From an uncultured Clostridia bacterium (lineage in GTDB: Bacteria > Bacillota > Clostridia > Christensenellales > Borkfalkiaceae): a stretch of DNA of 57,756 bases. Numbering within the stretch: position 1 is the first letter of the stretch; the number at the start of each line of letters is the position of its first letter. Under the pieces are notes generated by a model. It saw only the letters and a list, made by a program, of their open reading frames with translations. It had not been told where the DNA came from and searched no databases. The translations under genes were made by a program, and so were the position numbers. The stretch covers positions 1-57,756 of the forward strand of contig CANREC010000003.1 in assembly GCA_947629535.1 (NCBI GenBank). The letters are read 5' to 3'. This document shows positions 1 to 10,179 of the stretch, piece after piece.

Positions 1-187
1 TGCGGTGGAGATCCCTCGACACGCTCGGGATGACAATGAGGAACGGCAACCCCCGCCCCTACCCCTCCCCCTTCAAAGGGGGAGGGCGAGGACTGCGTTT
101 GAGGGGATCCTTCGGTCGCTATGCTCCCTCAGGATGAGCGCGGAGCGGGGGAGGGCGATTTGGGGGCAAAGGGCGGGGCGCGGGAAA

Positions 188-211
188 GGGGCGGCGCTTA
201 CGCGCCGCCCC
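188..211 (-). terminator. GC-rich hairpin downstream of the lipoprotein gene
   Basis: GGGGCGGCGC-TTAC-GCGCCGCCCC perfect 10-bp stem; no strong T-run on the minus strand. Confidence 0.4.
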
Positions 212-256
212 CCATTTTTGCGGTTTTATTCCGCTGATTTTTGTTCGTTCACGGTT

Positions 257-2947
257 TTATTCCGCTACATCTTCGACCTTCACAGATACGCAACCCCAGT
301 TATCTTCTGCCGCACCAGAGCCGTACTTATTGACGAGGGTATACTTCTTGTTTCCAAGAGTAACGCTCATTCCGTCTTGTGCGCCTTCGGCAGGAACTTT
401 GAGGTCTTTCGTGTTGCCGTCCTCTCCGCCGACGCCGTCCGTCGAGCCAAAGTGACCCGTATAAGCATTTTCGTGTACTGCGAGATCGGTAACATCGAGC
501 TTTAAGGACCACGTTTTACCGTCGGCACTTACTGTAACGTCCGAAACGGTGAGCTTATTCCTGGTCCAACTGTCTCCACGTTGTTGCATATCCGCATAGA
601 TCCCGTTGAGGAACTCCTCGACCTTGGTCTTGTCGTCGGCATTCGGCATCGTGCCGCCAACCTTCAGATAAACCTTCTGTCCTTCAACAACAAGTTCGGC
701 AGAGGTCAAGGTATAATCCTCGTTTCCGTCGTAAGGTTCCACAACAAGATTGGGCATATTATAATCGTTCGCGTCGCCCGACGATACGCGATACTTCTTA
801 TTGCCGAGGATCACAAATTTGCCGTTTGCGGAATTATCTGCATCTTTGATATCTCCGTTACCGCCGTCCCAACCCGAAGCGTCATCTATAGTAGCTCCGA
901 TCTTGAGGTGAACGTAGAGTTTCTGGCTGTTGGCCGCTCTCTCGGTGACGTTGAACCAAAGTTCATACAACTCAGAACCGAGAGAATTCACTTTTTCAGG
1001 GTTGATATAATCACTGCCATCTCCGAACCAAATCGTGGACTTTAAGGATGCTTCCGTGTAATTGGAACCTGCACTGACGGTGACAATGTAGTACACCTTA
1101 TTGTTATCCACTTTCAGATCGACATCGCCCCTAATAACAAAGATGCTACTCGGATCGACAACTCTGAGATAAAGTTCGTTCCAGTCATTACCGACGTCAT
1201 AACGCAAACCGTTCGCCGAAATAAACTTATTGGCAAAATAGCGGGGCTCGGAGCCGTCGGGGTCATAGGCAAAAATCGTCCTGCAACCGTTGAGGTCGAG
1301 GCTCTCCTTCTTGATCTCGCCGTTATCGTTCTCAACTTTGAGATCCAACGAAGAACCGTCGGCTGCCGTGACGGTAATCTTTCCAGCCATATCGTTGAAA
1401 CCTTCCGTCAGTTCGGAGAGGTCTGCGGTCGCCGTCCAAGTGCCGTCCGCCTGCACCTTACCGCTTGCTGTGATCGAACCAATAGCAATGGTGATATCGG
1501 CATCCGCATACTTGGTCGCGAAATCTTCATCGAGTGCAGTATTGAGTGTACCGTTAAACTTGAGCGTAGGTTTGCTTTGTACATCTTCGACCTTTACTTC
1601 ATAGGTATACTTAAAGCTCTTGAAGTAAACTCTGATATAATCCGCTCCGTTGCGGCGATCCATACGCAAACCGTAGCTCCAATTGCCAACCTGAATACCC
1701 GAGCCGATCTGAGCGATAGGATCGCTATAATCGTACTCGATCGATTGCGAAAGCTCCACGCCGTTGATGTTCGTATTCACGCGGATATCCATCCAGAACG
1801 ATGTATACAGCTCGGATTTGCCTGTGTGATTCGTCTGTATATCTTCGTCTGTGGGCAGTTTCGCAGAAGAGAGTTTCGTCAGATCATAGCGAAGCGTGAC
1901 GGTAGAACCAGGGGTTCCGCTGATGGGATCACCCTGGAAACCGACCTTCGCATTCCCTTCGTACAAATACAGATATGCGGAGAGCGCGGTGTTTGTCGTG
2001 AGTTCCATTACAAGATAAGGCGTGCCATTTGAAACCTCGAGTTTAATGCTCTTCGCTTCGACAAGGATCATGTGCCAATTCGCACGCAGCTCAAGGCTCA
2101 TCTTGTTGTCCGTCCCAATCTGCGTATAGGCCGTTGCTTCTTCGCCTTCCCCGACCACAGTGGTCCAACCGAGGAACGTTCCGCCTTCAAGCTTGATCTG
2201 CTCATCCGTGGGCAAAGCCATGGAAGCTGTAAGTTTCAGGTACGTAAACGAGATCGTACCATCGGCAGCGACTTGATAGTCATTCAAATCCGTTCTCTCT
2301 TTCCACGACGCAAGGATATCCTCATCGATGGCGCCGCCGACGGGGTTGATGACGATCTTCGCTTCAACGGCTGCCGTGAGCTGAACGGGATCGGACGTGA
2401 AGTTGCCGTAGGACACGGTGAAAGACTTATCACCGAGCAAGAAACAACCTTTGTCGCTCGTGGGATAGTTGATGACATATCCCGTAGTCAATTTGTCGGG
2501 ATCCCCCGCCTCATAGGTCACGGTGACTTCCATGCCTGCAGGGTCAAGAGTTTCGCCCGCGAAATATGTCAACTTGGTGGGGTTCTTGGTAACGGCAACG
2601 CTCTTCACCCGTTTTGAGACGGTGACGGTGATCTCGGTGGTGCCCTTTTTGACGGAATAGGTATAGACGCCGTTCTTTTCACTCAAAGGCGACCTACCGA
2701 CCTTTACGGCCACGTCGTAGCCTGTATCGGGCGTAACTTTGAATGTAAGCGTTTCGCCGACCGTAAAGCTTTCGGGAAGGGTCGTACTCTCGTCAACGGT
2801 GACGGTGACGTGCTCCTTCTCTCCTTCGATCGTCCATTTGAGGGTCGCAGTTTCCGCTTCATCACCGCCGCAAGCGACAGCGAACGAAAGGCAGAGCGCG
2901 ACGATCAAACCAAGTAAGACCGCAAGGAATGTTCTTCTTTTTGTCAT
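257..2947 (-). CDS. Secreted lipoprotein with bacterial Ig-like (group 3-type) domain
   Basis: Lipoprotein signal MTKRRTFLAVLLGLIVALCLSFAVAC|GG; Ig-like stretch KSVAVTKNPTKLTYFAGETLDPAGMEVTVTYEAG. ATG at 2947 preceded by AGGAGG; the longer ORF start at 3004 is unlikely. Confidence 0.8.
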   Translation of the reverse strand: MTKRRTFLAVLLGLIVALCLSFAVACGGDEAETATLKWTIEGEKEHVTVTVDESTTLPESFTVGETLTFKVTPDTGYDVAVKVGRSPLSEKNGVYTYSVKKGTTEITVTVSKRVKSVAVTKNPTKLTYFAGETLDPAGMEVTVTYEAGDPDKLTTGYVINYPTSDKGCFLLGDKSFTVSYGNFTSDPVQLTAAVEAKIVINPVGGAIDEDILASWKERTDLNDYQVAADGTISFTYLKLTASMALPTDEQIKLEGGTFLGWTTVVGEGEEATAYTQIGTDNKMSLELRANWHMILVEAKSIKLEVSNGTPYLVMELTTNTALSAYLYLYEGNAKVGFQGDPISGTPGSTVTLRYDLTKLSSAKLPTDEDIQTNHTGKSELYTSFWMDIRVNTNINGVELSQSIEYDYSDPIAQIGSGIQVGNWSYGLRMDRRNGADYIRVYFKSFKYTYEVKVEDVQSKPTLKFNGTLNTALDEDFATKYADADITIAIGSITASGKVQADGTWTATADLSELTEGFNDMAGKITVTAADGSSLDLKVENDNGEIKKESLDLNGCRTIFAYDPDGSEPRYFANKFISANGLRYDVGNDWNELYLRVVDPSSIFVIRGDVDLKVDNNKVYYIVTVSAGSNYTEASLKSTIWFGDGSDYINPEKVNSLGSELYELWFNVTERAANSQKLYVHLKIGATIDDASGWDGGNGDIKDADNSANGKFVILGNKKYRVSSGDANDYNMPNLVVEPYDGNEDYTLTSAELVVEGQKVYLKVGGTMPNADDKTKVEEFLNGIYADMQQRGDSWTRNKLTVSDVTVSADGKTWSLKLDVTDLAVHENAYTGHFGSTDGVGGEDGNTKDLKVPAEGAQDGMSVTLGNKKYTLVNKYGSGAAEDNWGCVSVKVEDVAE

Positions 2948-3145
2948 CTTTTTCCTCCTGTTCTGTTTTATTGAGAATCGCAGCAGGATGACATTCCGCC
3001 GCATTCTTTCACCATTTCATTATATAACAGCGTAAAATCGGGGTAAATATACACTGTGAATTTTTCGTCTATTTTTACGATTGAATTTGATAATGAATAT
3101 CAAATATTGAAAAGAAAAATCATTTTTTGTGTGAATTTGAAAAAA

Positions 3146-3523
3146 TCAATTATATTTTGTGTGAGATTTGAAGATGAGGGCCATGAGGAAGGAAAAGACG
3201 ACGGCGGCAGAGACGCCTGCGCTTGCGGCGGCGAGCGGACCTGTGAGGGCTTGGAAGAGGCCTTTTTCCGCGCCGCGCATGGCGCCGTTGGCGAGAAGGT
3301 AGCCGAATCCCGAGATGGGGACGGTGGCGCCCGCTCCCGCAAAGGCCACGAGGGGTTGATAGAGGCCGAGGGCGGTCAGGGCGACCCCTGCGAGCATGAA
3401 GATGACGAGGATCTTTCCCGCTGTCAAGTCGGTGAAATTGATGACGATCTGGGCGATCATGCAGATGAGCCCTCCCACAGCAAACGCTTTTATGAACATC
3501 AAAAGGATCTCAAGGTATTCCAT
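3146..3523 (-). CDS. spoVAE: Stage V sporulation protein AE-like membrane protein (SpoVAC/SpoVAE family)
   Basis: MEYLEILLMFIKAFAVGGLICMIAQIVINFTDLTAGKILVIFMLAGVALTALGLYQPLV...GAGATVPISGFG; next to SpoVAD. Confidence 0.85.
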   Translation of the reverse strand: MEYLEILLMFIKAFAVGGLICMIAQIVINFTDLTAGKILVIFMLAGVALTALGLYQPLVAFAGAGATVPISGFGYLLANGAMRGAEKGLFQALTGPLAAASAGVSAAVVFSFLMALIFKSHTKYN

Positions 3524-3552
3524 ATGTAGTGGGATGTAGAATTGTGGCTTGT

Positions 3553-3637
3553 GCTCATTCTGAGCGCAGCCGAAGGATCCCATAGGTCGTTATCGGACTA
3601 CGTTTGAGGGGATCCCTCGACTACGCTCGGGATGACG
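3553..3637. repeat. Dispersed palindromic repeat (same family as 42021-42108)
   Basis: GCTCATTCTGAGCGCAGCCGAAGGATCC ... GGATCCCTCGACTACGCTCGGGATGA. Confidence 0.7.
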
Positions 3638-3760
3638 CGGGGGCGGGATGAGCGGGCGGGGCTCGGGATGACGCGGGCGGGGCAGGGGCAGCGAGGACAA
3701 CTCCCTCCCCTACCCCTCCCCCTTCAACGGGGGGAGAGCGAAATAAAGGCGGGAGGACGG

Positions 3761-4753
3761 TCAGCGCTCCAAAACGACGGCGTGGGCGATGCAGGGAATG
3801 GATTCACCCTGTCCCGACGAGACCGTCGATAGCAATGCTCCCGTCGCAACGAAGAGGATCTTTTTCAAGCTCCCCGTCATCAGTTTATGATACAGATAGG
3901 AATTGAGGACAACGGCCGAACAGCCTGCCCCGCTCCCGCCTTGATACTCATCCTCAATGACGTTGTAGATGATCTCGCCGCAGTCCACATGGTTTTGATT
4001 GATGTTGAGGCCCTTTTCCCATGTCAGATCCTTCAGAATACGGCTGCCGAGCGCACCTAAATCCCCCGTGACGATGAGGTCGTAGGCCTCGATCTCTTCC
4101 TTGGTCCCGCGGAAATGCGCTAAAATTGTATCTGCCGCCGCAGGGGCCATGGCGGCGCCCATGTTGTTGACGTCGGTGATGCCGAAATCGACGACTTTCC
4201 CGAGCGTTGCCGCCGTGATGCGGACGCCGTCGCCGCGGTCGGAGACAAGCGATCCGCCTGCCGCGGTCACTGTCCACTGCGATTGGGGCGGACGGGTACA
4301 GCCGAGCTCCAAGGGATAGCGGTATTGCCTTTCGGCCGAGGCGAAGTGACTGCCCGTCGCCGCTACGACGTTCTTGCACAGGCCGCCGTTGACGAATGCG
4401 GCCGCCACGGCGAGGGATTCAGCCATCGTCGAACAGGCTCCGTACACACCCAAAAAGGGCACGGAGAAGTCACGGGCGGCAAAGCTTGCCGAGATGATCT
4501 GGTTGAGAAGGTCGCCCGAGACGATCATGTCTATCTCGTTGCGGTCAAGTCCCGCGTTTGCGATGGCGCCGTCGATGACGGTGGAGAGCATCTTGCATTC
4601 GGCCTTTTCGTAAGTGCTCTCGCCGAACATGTCGTCGGAGAGCGCTGTTTCGACATATCTGCCGATGACCCCCTCGCATTCCTTGGGGCCCGCGATCGAA
4701 CTTGTCGCGATGATGCGCGGTTGATTTTTGAAGTAGATGGTTTGATTCCCCAT
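3761..4753 (-). CDS. spoVAD: Stage V sporulation protein AD (thiolase-fold)
   Basis: Full-length SpoVAD-like sequence (GVYGACSTMAESLAVAAAFVNGG, TAAGGSLVSDRGDGVRITAATLGKVVDFGITDVNNMGAAMAPAAADT). Confidence 0.9.
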   Translation of the reverse strand: MGNQTIYFKNQPRIIATSSIAGPKECEGVIGRYVETALSDDMFGESTYEKAECKMLSTVIDGAIANAGLDRNEIDMIVSGDLLNQIISASFAARDFSVPFLGVYGACSTMAESLAVAAAFVNGGLCKNVVAATGSHFASAERQYRYPLELGCTRPPQSQWTVTAAGGSLVSDRGDGVRITAATLGKVVDFGITDVNNMGAAMAPAAADTILAHFRGTKEEIEAYDLIVTGDLGALGSRILKDLTWEKGLNINQNHVDCGEIIYNVIEDEYQGGSGAGCSAVVLNSYLYHKLMTGSLKKILFVATGALLSTVSSGQGESIPCIAHAVVLER

Positions 4754-4807
4754 AAAAATACCCGATCACAGTGTCTGCAATCGGGTGAAAGTTATGTATT
4801 TGAGAGA

Positions 4808-5815
4808 TCAGCGCAGCGGGATGCTTGCGCGGGCGTTGAGGGAAAGCGGGGAAAAATTGCCTGCCCGATATTGGATGAGACCCTCCGCGGCGATCATGGC
4901 GGCATTGTCGGTGCAATGTTTCTTTTCGGGCAGAACGAGTTTCAGATGTGCTCTTTCGCATGCCTGAGAGAGTTTTTCCCGCAAGTAGCCGTTGGCGACG
5001 ACCCCTCCGCCCGCCGTCACCGTACCGACGTGATACTGTAACGCCGCTTCAACGGTCTTTTCGACGAGGATGTCGAGCGCAGCCGACTGAAAGGACGCGG
5101 CGACGTCCGCCCTCGACCACGATTCCCCCTTCTGCTCCTTTGTGTGCACATAGTTGATGATATGCGTTTTCAGGCCGCTGTAGGAGAAATCGTACCCGCC
5201 GAGGCCCTTGAGCATTTTGGGCATGGGAATGACGTTCTTCCCCTCCCGTGCAAGCTTTTCGACATGCGGGCCGCCGGGATACGGAAGAGAGAGAACGCGG
5301 GCGACCTTGTCGAACGCTTCGCCCGCGGCGTCATCGAGCGTGCCGCCGAGCACTTCGAACTCCGTCGCCGTCTTGGTAAACAGGATCGCCGTGTGTCCGC
5401 CGCTCGCAAGCAGGGTCATGAAGGGCGGAGCAAGCGTTTCGTCCTCCAAATAGCTTGCGGCAAGGTGGCCGCGGATGTGATCGACGCCGATGAGCGGGAT
5501 ATTCAATCCGTAAGCAAGGCCTTTGGCAAAGGAGAGGCCGACGAGGAGCGCTCCCAAGAGGCCTGCACCATAGGTGACGGCGACAGCGTTGAGCTCCTCT
5601 TTTTTGACGTTTGCGGCTTGCAGGGCACGCAGAACGACCTCATCCACCGCATCGCTGTGGGCGCGCGAGGCGATTTCAGGGACGACGCCCCCGAACTTCG
5701 CCTGCACGGACGCGGAAGAGATGATCTCGTCGGACAATAGCGTACGACCGCGGATGACTGCCGCGGCCGTTTCGTCACATGATGATTCGATCCCGAGAAT
5801 AAGCGGTTGTTCCAT
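4808..5815 (-). CDS. tsaD: tRNA N6-adenosine threonylcarbamoyltransferase TsaD
   Basis: LGIESSCDETAAAV, VPEIASRAH, GVDHIRGHLAA, GGHT motifs. Confidence 0.95.
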   Translation of the reverse strand: MEQPLILGIESSCDETAAAVIRGRTLLSDEIISSASVQAKFGGVVPEIASRAHSDAVDEVVLRALQAANVKKEELNAVAVTYGAGLLGALLVGLSFAKGLAYGLNIPLIGVDHIRGHLAASYLEDETLAPPFMTLLASGGHTAILFTKTATEFEVLGGTLDDAAGEAFDKVARVLSLPYPGGPHVEKLAREGKNVIPMPKMLKGLGGYDFSYSGLKTHIINYVHTKEQKGESWSRADVAASFQSAALDILVEKTVEAALQYHVGTVTAGGGVVANGYLREKLSQACERAHLKLVLPEKKHCTDNAAMIAAEGLIQYRAGNFSPLSLNARASIPLR

Positions 5816-5826
5816 ATGTCAATGAA

Positions 5827-6924
5827 TTAAGTCTTTTTCAGATAATCGACAATGAATCCTTGGATGTTTCCGTCCATGACAGCCTGCACGTCCCCCATTT
5901 CGTAGCTTGTCCTGTGGTCCTTGACGAGCGTATACGGACAGAACACGTACGAACGGATCTGCGAGCCCCATTCGATCTTCTTGGTCTCGCCCTTGAGCGC
6001 TGCCTCGTCGGCCATGCGCTGTTCGATCTGTTTCTCTAGGAGCCGCGAGCGGAGATATTTGAACGCCATCTCCTTGTTCTGGAGCTGCGATCTCTCGTTT
6101 TGGCAGGTGACGACGATGCCCGTCGGGAAGTGCGTGATGCGGATGGCGGTCTCTGTCTTGTTGACTTTCTGCCCGCCTGCGCCCGAACTCCTGTACACGT
6201 CGATGCGGATGTCCTCGTCCTTGATCTCGATCTCGTTATCGTCGTCGACTTCGGGCATGACCTCGACGGATGCAAAGGAGGTCTGGCGGCGCTTGTTTGC
6301 GTCGAAGGGAGAGATCCTCACAAGCCTGTGCACGCCGATCTCGGCCTTGAGATAGCCGTAAGCGTTCTCGCCTTCGACCTTGAAATCCACCGATTTGAGC
6401 CCCGCGGCATCCCCGGGAAGGCGGTCGATCTCCGTGACCTTGTAGCCCTGCATGTCCGCATAGCGGCAATACATACGGTAGAGCATGGAGACCCAGTCGC
6501 AAGCCTCCGTGCCGCCCGCACCCGCATGGATGGAGAGGAGCGCATTGGAGCTGTCATATTTGCCGCGAAGGAGCGCCTTCACGCGCATTTCCTCGATGTC
6601 TGTCTCGGCCGCAGAGATCATCTTGTCGAGCTCGGGGACAAGCTCCTCTTCTTCCGTCTCCTCGATGAGATCGATGATCTCGTTCGCGTCGTCAAGCGCC
6701 TTTCTCCCCTTTTCGTAAGATGCGATCTTGTTCTCGATGGAAGAAATTTCCCGCCCGATCTTGGCCGATCTCTCGAGATCCTGCCAGACTTCTGGATCTT
6801 CCTGCTCCTCGCGGAGAGCTTTGAGCTGATGATAGCGGTTGTCGATATCGAGCGCGTATTTCGCCTCGCCGAGCATCTCTTCAAGATCTTTGATTTTAAG
6901 TCTGTAATCGTCTGCTTTGAACAT
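5827..6924 (-). CDS. prfB: Peptide chain release factor 2
   Basis: RF2 sequence with GAGGTEACDW and SSGAGGQKVNKTETAIRITH; contiguous frame with no internal UGA frameshift. Confidence 0.95.
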   Translation of the reverse strand: MFKADDYRLKIKDLEEMLGEAKYALDIDNRYHQLKALREEQEDPEVWQDLERSAKIGREISSIENKIASYEKGRKALDDANEIIDLIEETEEEELVPELDKMISAAETDIEEMRVKALLRGKYDSSNALLSIHAGAGGTEACDWVSMLYRMYCRYADMQGYKVTEIDRLPGDAAGLKSVDFKVEGENAYGYLKAEIGVHRLVRISPFDANKRRQTSFASVEVMPEVDDDNEIEIKDEDIRIDVYRSSGAGGQKVNKTETAIRITHFPTGIVVTCQNERSQLQNKEMAFKYLRSRLLEKQIEQRMADEAALKGETKKIEWGSQIRSYVFCPYTLVKDHRTSYEMGDVQAVMDGNIQGFIVDYLKKT

Positions 6925-6949
6925 AGATACCTTTTTTATTTTAATGAGA

Positions 6950-9889
6950 TCAGAACGGTTTTCCGTGACACTTCTTGTATTTGAGGCCGCTGCCGCAAGG
7001 ACAAGGGTCGTTGGGCCCGGGCTTTTTCGCCTTCTTCATCGTTGCGGGGTTGAACTTCTCGGACCCGCTCGTTTTCAGTGCGTCCACGTTGACTGCGGCG
7101 GGAACGGCGGGCATGGCCATCGATGCGCCTTGGACGGACGGACCCTTAGGCTCTTCCTTTTCCTCTGCTGGCGTCTCGCTCTGCTGAGCCTGCGGCGCCT
7201 CGGCGGGAGCGGGCGGCTCCGTCGCGGGACGGGCGGCATTCGTCGGCATGATGCGGGGCGTCGGACGCTGCTGGATCTGCACTTCGGCCTTCAGCAGGAT
7301 GGCGATCGTGCGTTCCTGAATGCGCTCGACCATCTCGTCGAACATCTCAAGCCCCTCTTTCTTATAGGCAATGATAGGGTCAGACTGTGCATACGCCTGC
7401 AAACGGATCCCCTTGCGGAGCTGATCCATCGCGTCGATGTGGTCGATCCAATTGTTGTCGACGACGCGGAGAAGAATGCTCCGTTCGACGTTTGCAAAGT
7501 CAATGCCCGTCTGCTCGCGGATGCGGACGATCTTCTCCTCGTAGCATTCCGTGGCTTTTTTGACGATCTTGTCGATCGCAGTGTCGTACTCCCATTTTTC
7601 AAGTTTCTCACGGGTGACAAAGTTCGTCCCCTTGGGAAGGATCTTCTGCTCAAGGGCGGTATTGAGGTCCTCCTCGTTCCACTTTTCGGGCATGTCCTCG
7701 ATGTTGACGGCCTGCCTCACGACGCTCTTGACGTAGTCGGGAATGTACATGAGGACCTGTTGGTGCACGTCCTCGCCGCGGATGACCTTCATGCGCTCGG
7801 CGTACATGATCATGCGTTGGGTGTTCATGACGTCGTCGTATTGCAGGACGTTCTTACGGGTAGCGAAGTTCTTGCCCTCGATCTGTTTCTGTGCGTATTC
7901 GATGAGACGGGAAAGGAGCTTGCTCTCAAGGCATTCGTCCTCTTCCATCTTGGACATCTCATAGATGCGTTTCATCCTCTCGCCGCCGAAACGGACCATG
8001 AGGTCGTCCTCGAGGGAAAGGAAGAAGATGCTCGTGCCGACGTCCCCTTGACGGCCCGAACGGCCGCGAAGCTGATTATCGATACGGCGGGATTCGTGCC
8101 GCTCGGTGCCGATGATGCAGAGCCCGCCCGCGTCGATGACCTTCAGTTTCTCTGCGTCGGTCTGTTCCTTGTATTTGTTGTAGAGTTCGTTATATCTCTC
8201 GCGGACCTTCTGCGTCTCCTCGTCAACTTCGGCGTAGCTCGTGGCGAGCTCGATCGTCGCGTGTTCGACGCCCTCTTCGCGCAGCCTTTTCTTGGCGAGA
8301 TATTCGGGGTTGCCGCCGAGCAGGATATCGGTGCCGCGGCCCGCCATGTTCGTGGAGATCGTGACAGAGCCGAACCTGCCCGCCTGTGCGACGATCTCGG
8401 CCTCACGCTCGTGATTCTTTGCGTTCAGGATGTTGTGCTGAATGCCGTTGCGGCGGAGAAGTCTCGAGAGCTCTTCCGACTTCTCGACCGAGACGGTGCC
8501 GACGAGAATGGGCTGCCCCTTTTCATGCCGCTCGGCGATCTCGCGGACGATCGCCTTTTTCTTGCCCTCGACCGTGGAGAAAATGCGGTCGTGTTGGTCC
8601 TCTCTGCGGATGGGCTTGTTGGTGGGGATCTCGATGACGTCGAGGGAATAGATGGTGCGGAATTCCCCCTCTTCCGTCTTTGCGGTACCCGTCATGCCCG
8701 AAAGTTTCTTGTACAGACGGAAATAGTTCTGGAAGGTGATGGTCGCGTACGTCTTGTTCTCTTCGCGGATCTTGACCCCCTCTTTCGCCTCGATTGCCTG
8801 GTGCAAACCGTCCGAATAGCGGCGGCCGATCATGAGACGGCCCGTGAACTCGTCAACGATGATGATCTCATCGTCCTTGACGATATATTCCTCGTTGAGG
8901 TGGAAGAGCATGTGCGCCTTGAGCGCCTGTTGGATGTGATGGTTGAGGTCGGCGTGTTCGATCTCGGCGATGTTCTCGATGCCGAAGAACTTCTCCGCCT
9001 TGGCGGCGCCAAACTCGGTGAGCTGCACCTGCTTATCCTTCCGCTCGATGATGTAGTCCCATTCGAGCGCCTCGGCCTCGGCAAGTTTCCTCTCCCCGAC
9101 TTTCTTGTCCTTCTTCTTGTTTTGGGATTCCTCGAGCTCGTCGTCGAACCCGCCCTTGAGCGTCCGCACGAAACGGTCGACCTGCGCATACAGCTCGGAC
9201 GATTTATCTCCCTTGCCCGAGATGATGAGCGGCGTCCTTGCCTCATCGATGAGAATGGAGTCGACCTCATCGACGATGGCGAAGTTGAGCTCGCGCTGGA
9301 CCATGAGCTTGAGGTCGGATTTGAGGTTGTCGCGGAGATAATCGAACCCGAACTCGTTGTTCGTGCCATAGGTGATGTCGCAGTTGTAGGCCGCGCGCTT
9401 GTCGTCATCGTTCATACCGGGGACGACGACGCCGACCGTGAGGCCCATGAAACGGTGGACCTTTCCCATCCATTCCGCGTCGCGGCGGGCAAGATAGTCG
9501 TTGACGGTGACGATGTGGACGCCCTTTCCGCTGAGCGCCTCGAGATATGCGGGAAGGGTCGCGACGAGGGTCTTGCCTTCACCTGTTTTCATCTCGGCGA
9601 TCCTGCCTTGGTAGAGGCAGATGCCGCCCACGATCTGGACATGGAAATGACGCATGCCGAGAACGCGTCCGCTCGCCTCACGAAGAGCCGCAAATGCGTC
9701 GGGAAGGATTTGCTCGGGCGTTTCCCCCTTCTTCAGACGCTCGCGGAAGAGTTGCGTCTGCGATTGGAGCTCGCTGTCCGTCATTGCCGCATATTTGGGC
9801 GCAAGCTTTTCTACTTCATCGGCAGTTCTGTTGAGCTTTTTGAGGCTCCGTCTGCCGTCTCTGTTTTTGATATAACGAATAAGTCCCAT
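6950..9889 (-). CDS. secA: Preprotein translocase subunit SecA
   Basis: Full-length SecA (GEGKTLVATLPAYL, DEVDSILIDEARTPLIISG, NMAGRGTDI) and C-terminal zinc site GPNDPCPCGSGLKYKKCHG. Confidence 0.97.
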   Translation of the reverse strand: MGLIRYIKNRDGRRSLKKLNRTADEVEKLAPKYAAMTDSELQSQTQLFRERLKKGETPEQILPDAFAALREASGRVLGMRHFHVQIVGGICLYQGRIAEMKTGEGKTLVATLPAYLEALSGKGVHIVTVNDYLARRDAEWMGKVHRFMGLTVGVVVPGMNDDDKRAAYNCDITYGTNNEFGFDYLRDNLKSDLKLMVQRELNFAIVDEVDSILIDEARTPLIISGKGDKSSELYAQVDRFVRTLKGGFDDELEESQNKKKDKKVGERKLAEAEALEWDYIIERKDKQVQLTEFGAAKAEKFFGIENIAEIEHADLNHHIQQALKAHMLFHLNEEYIVKDDEIIIVDEFTGRLMIGRRYSDGLHQAIEAKEGVKIREENKTYATITFQNYFRLYKKLSGMTGTAKTEEGEFRTIYSLDVIEIPTNKPIRREDQHDRIFSTVEGKKKAIVREIAERHEKGQPILVGTVSVEKSEELSRLLRRNGIQHNILNAKNHEREAEIVAQAGRFGSVTISTNMAGRGTDILLGGNPEYLAKKRLREEGVEHATIELATSYAEVDEETQKVRERYNELYNKYKEQTDAEKLKVIDAGGLCIIGTERHESRRIDNQLRGRSGRQGDVGTSIFFLSLEDDLMVRFGGERMKRIYEMSKMEEDECLESKLLSRLIEYAQKQIEGKNFATRKNVLQYDDVMNTQRMIMYAERMKVIRGEDVHQQVLMYIPDYVKSVVRQAVNIEDMPEKWNEEDLNTALEQKILPKGTNFVTREKLEKWEYDTAIDKIVKKATECYEEKIVRIREQTGIDFANVERSILLRVVDNNWIDHIDAMDQLRKGIRLQAYAQSDPIIAYKKEGLEMFDEMVERIQERTIAILLKAEVQIQQRPTPRIMPTNAARPATEPPAPAEAPQAQQSETPAEEKEEPKGPSVQGASMAMPAVPAAVNVDALKTSGSEKFNPATMKKAKKPGPNDPCPCGSGLKYKKCHGKPF

Positions 9890-10127
9890 GAGATCCCTTC
9901 TTTCGCTCTTTGGGGTGAGCGCAGATTTTCACCAGTCTATTTTACTATATTTTCCAAAAATTTCAAAGCGTTTTGCGGGCATTTTCGAGAATTTCATGCA
10001 AACGACATTTTCCGCCCTCTTTCGGCGCCTTTTCCTTGCTCATCCCATGAGGGGGCAAGGGCTCATTCTGAGCGTCAGCGATGGATCCCGCTGAACGGGC
10101 GGAGCGGATAGTGGCGGCGCAAACAGC

Positions 10128-10163
10128 AAAAAAATCCGACTTGTTGCCAAGTCGGATTTTTTT
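10128..10163 (-). terminator. Intrinsic terminator of the giant surface-protein gene (bidirectional-looking)
   Basis: AAAAAAATCCGACTTG-TTGC-CAAGTCGGATTTTTTT, 10-bp perfect GC stem flanked by A/T runs. Confidence 0.9.
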
Positions 10164-10179
10164 GTTTCAGTTTTGGCTA

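Noticed and set aside
6917-10111. 1064-aa plus-strand ORF opposite secA
   Set aside because: Mirror frame of secA in the same codon register; same codon-bias explanation.
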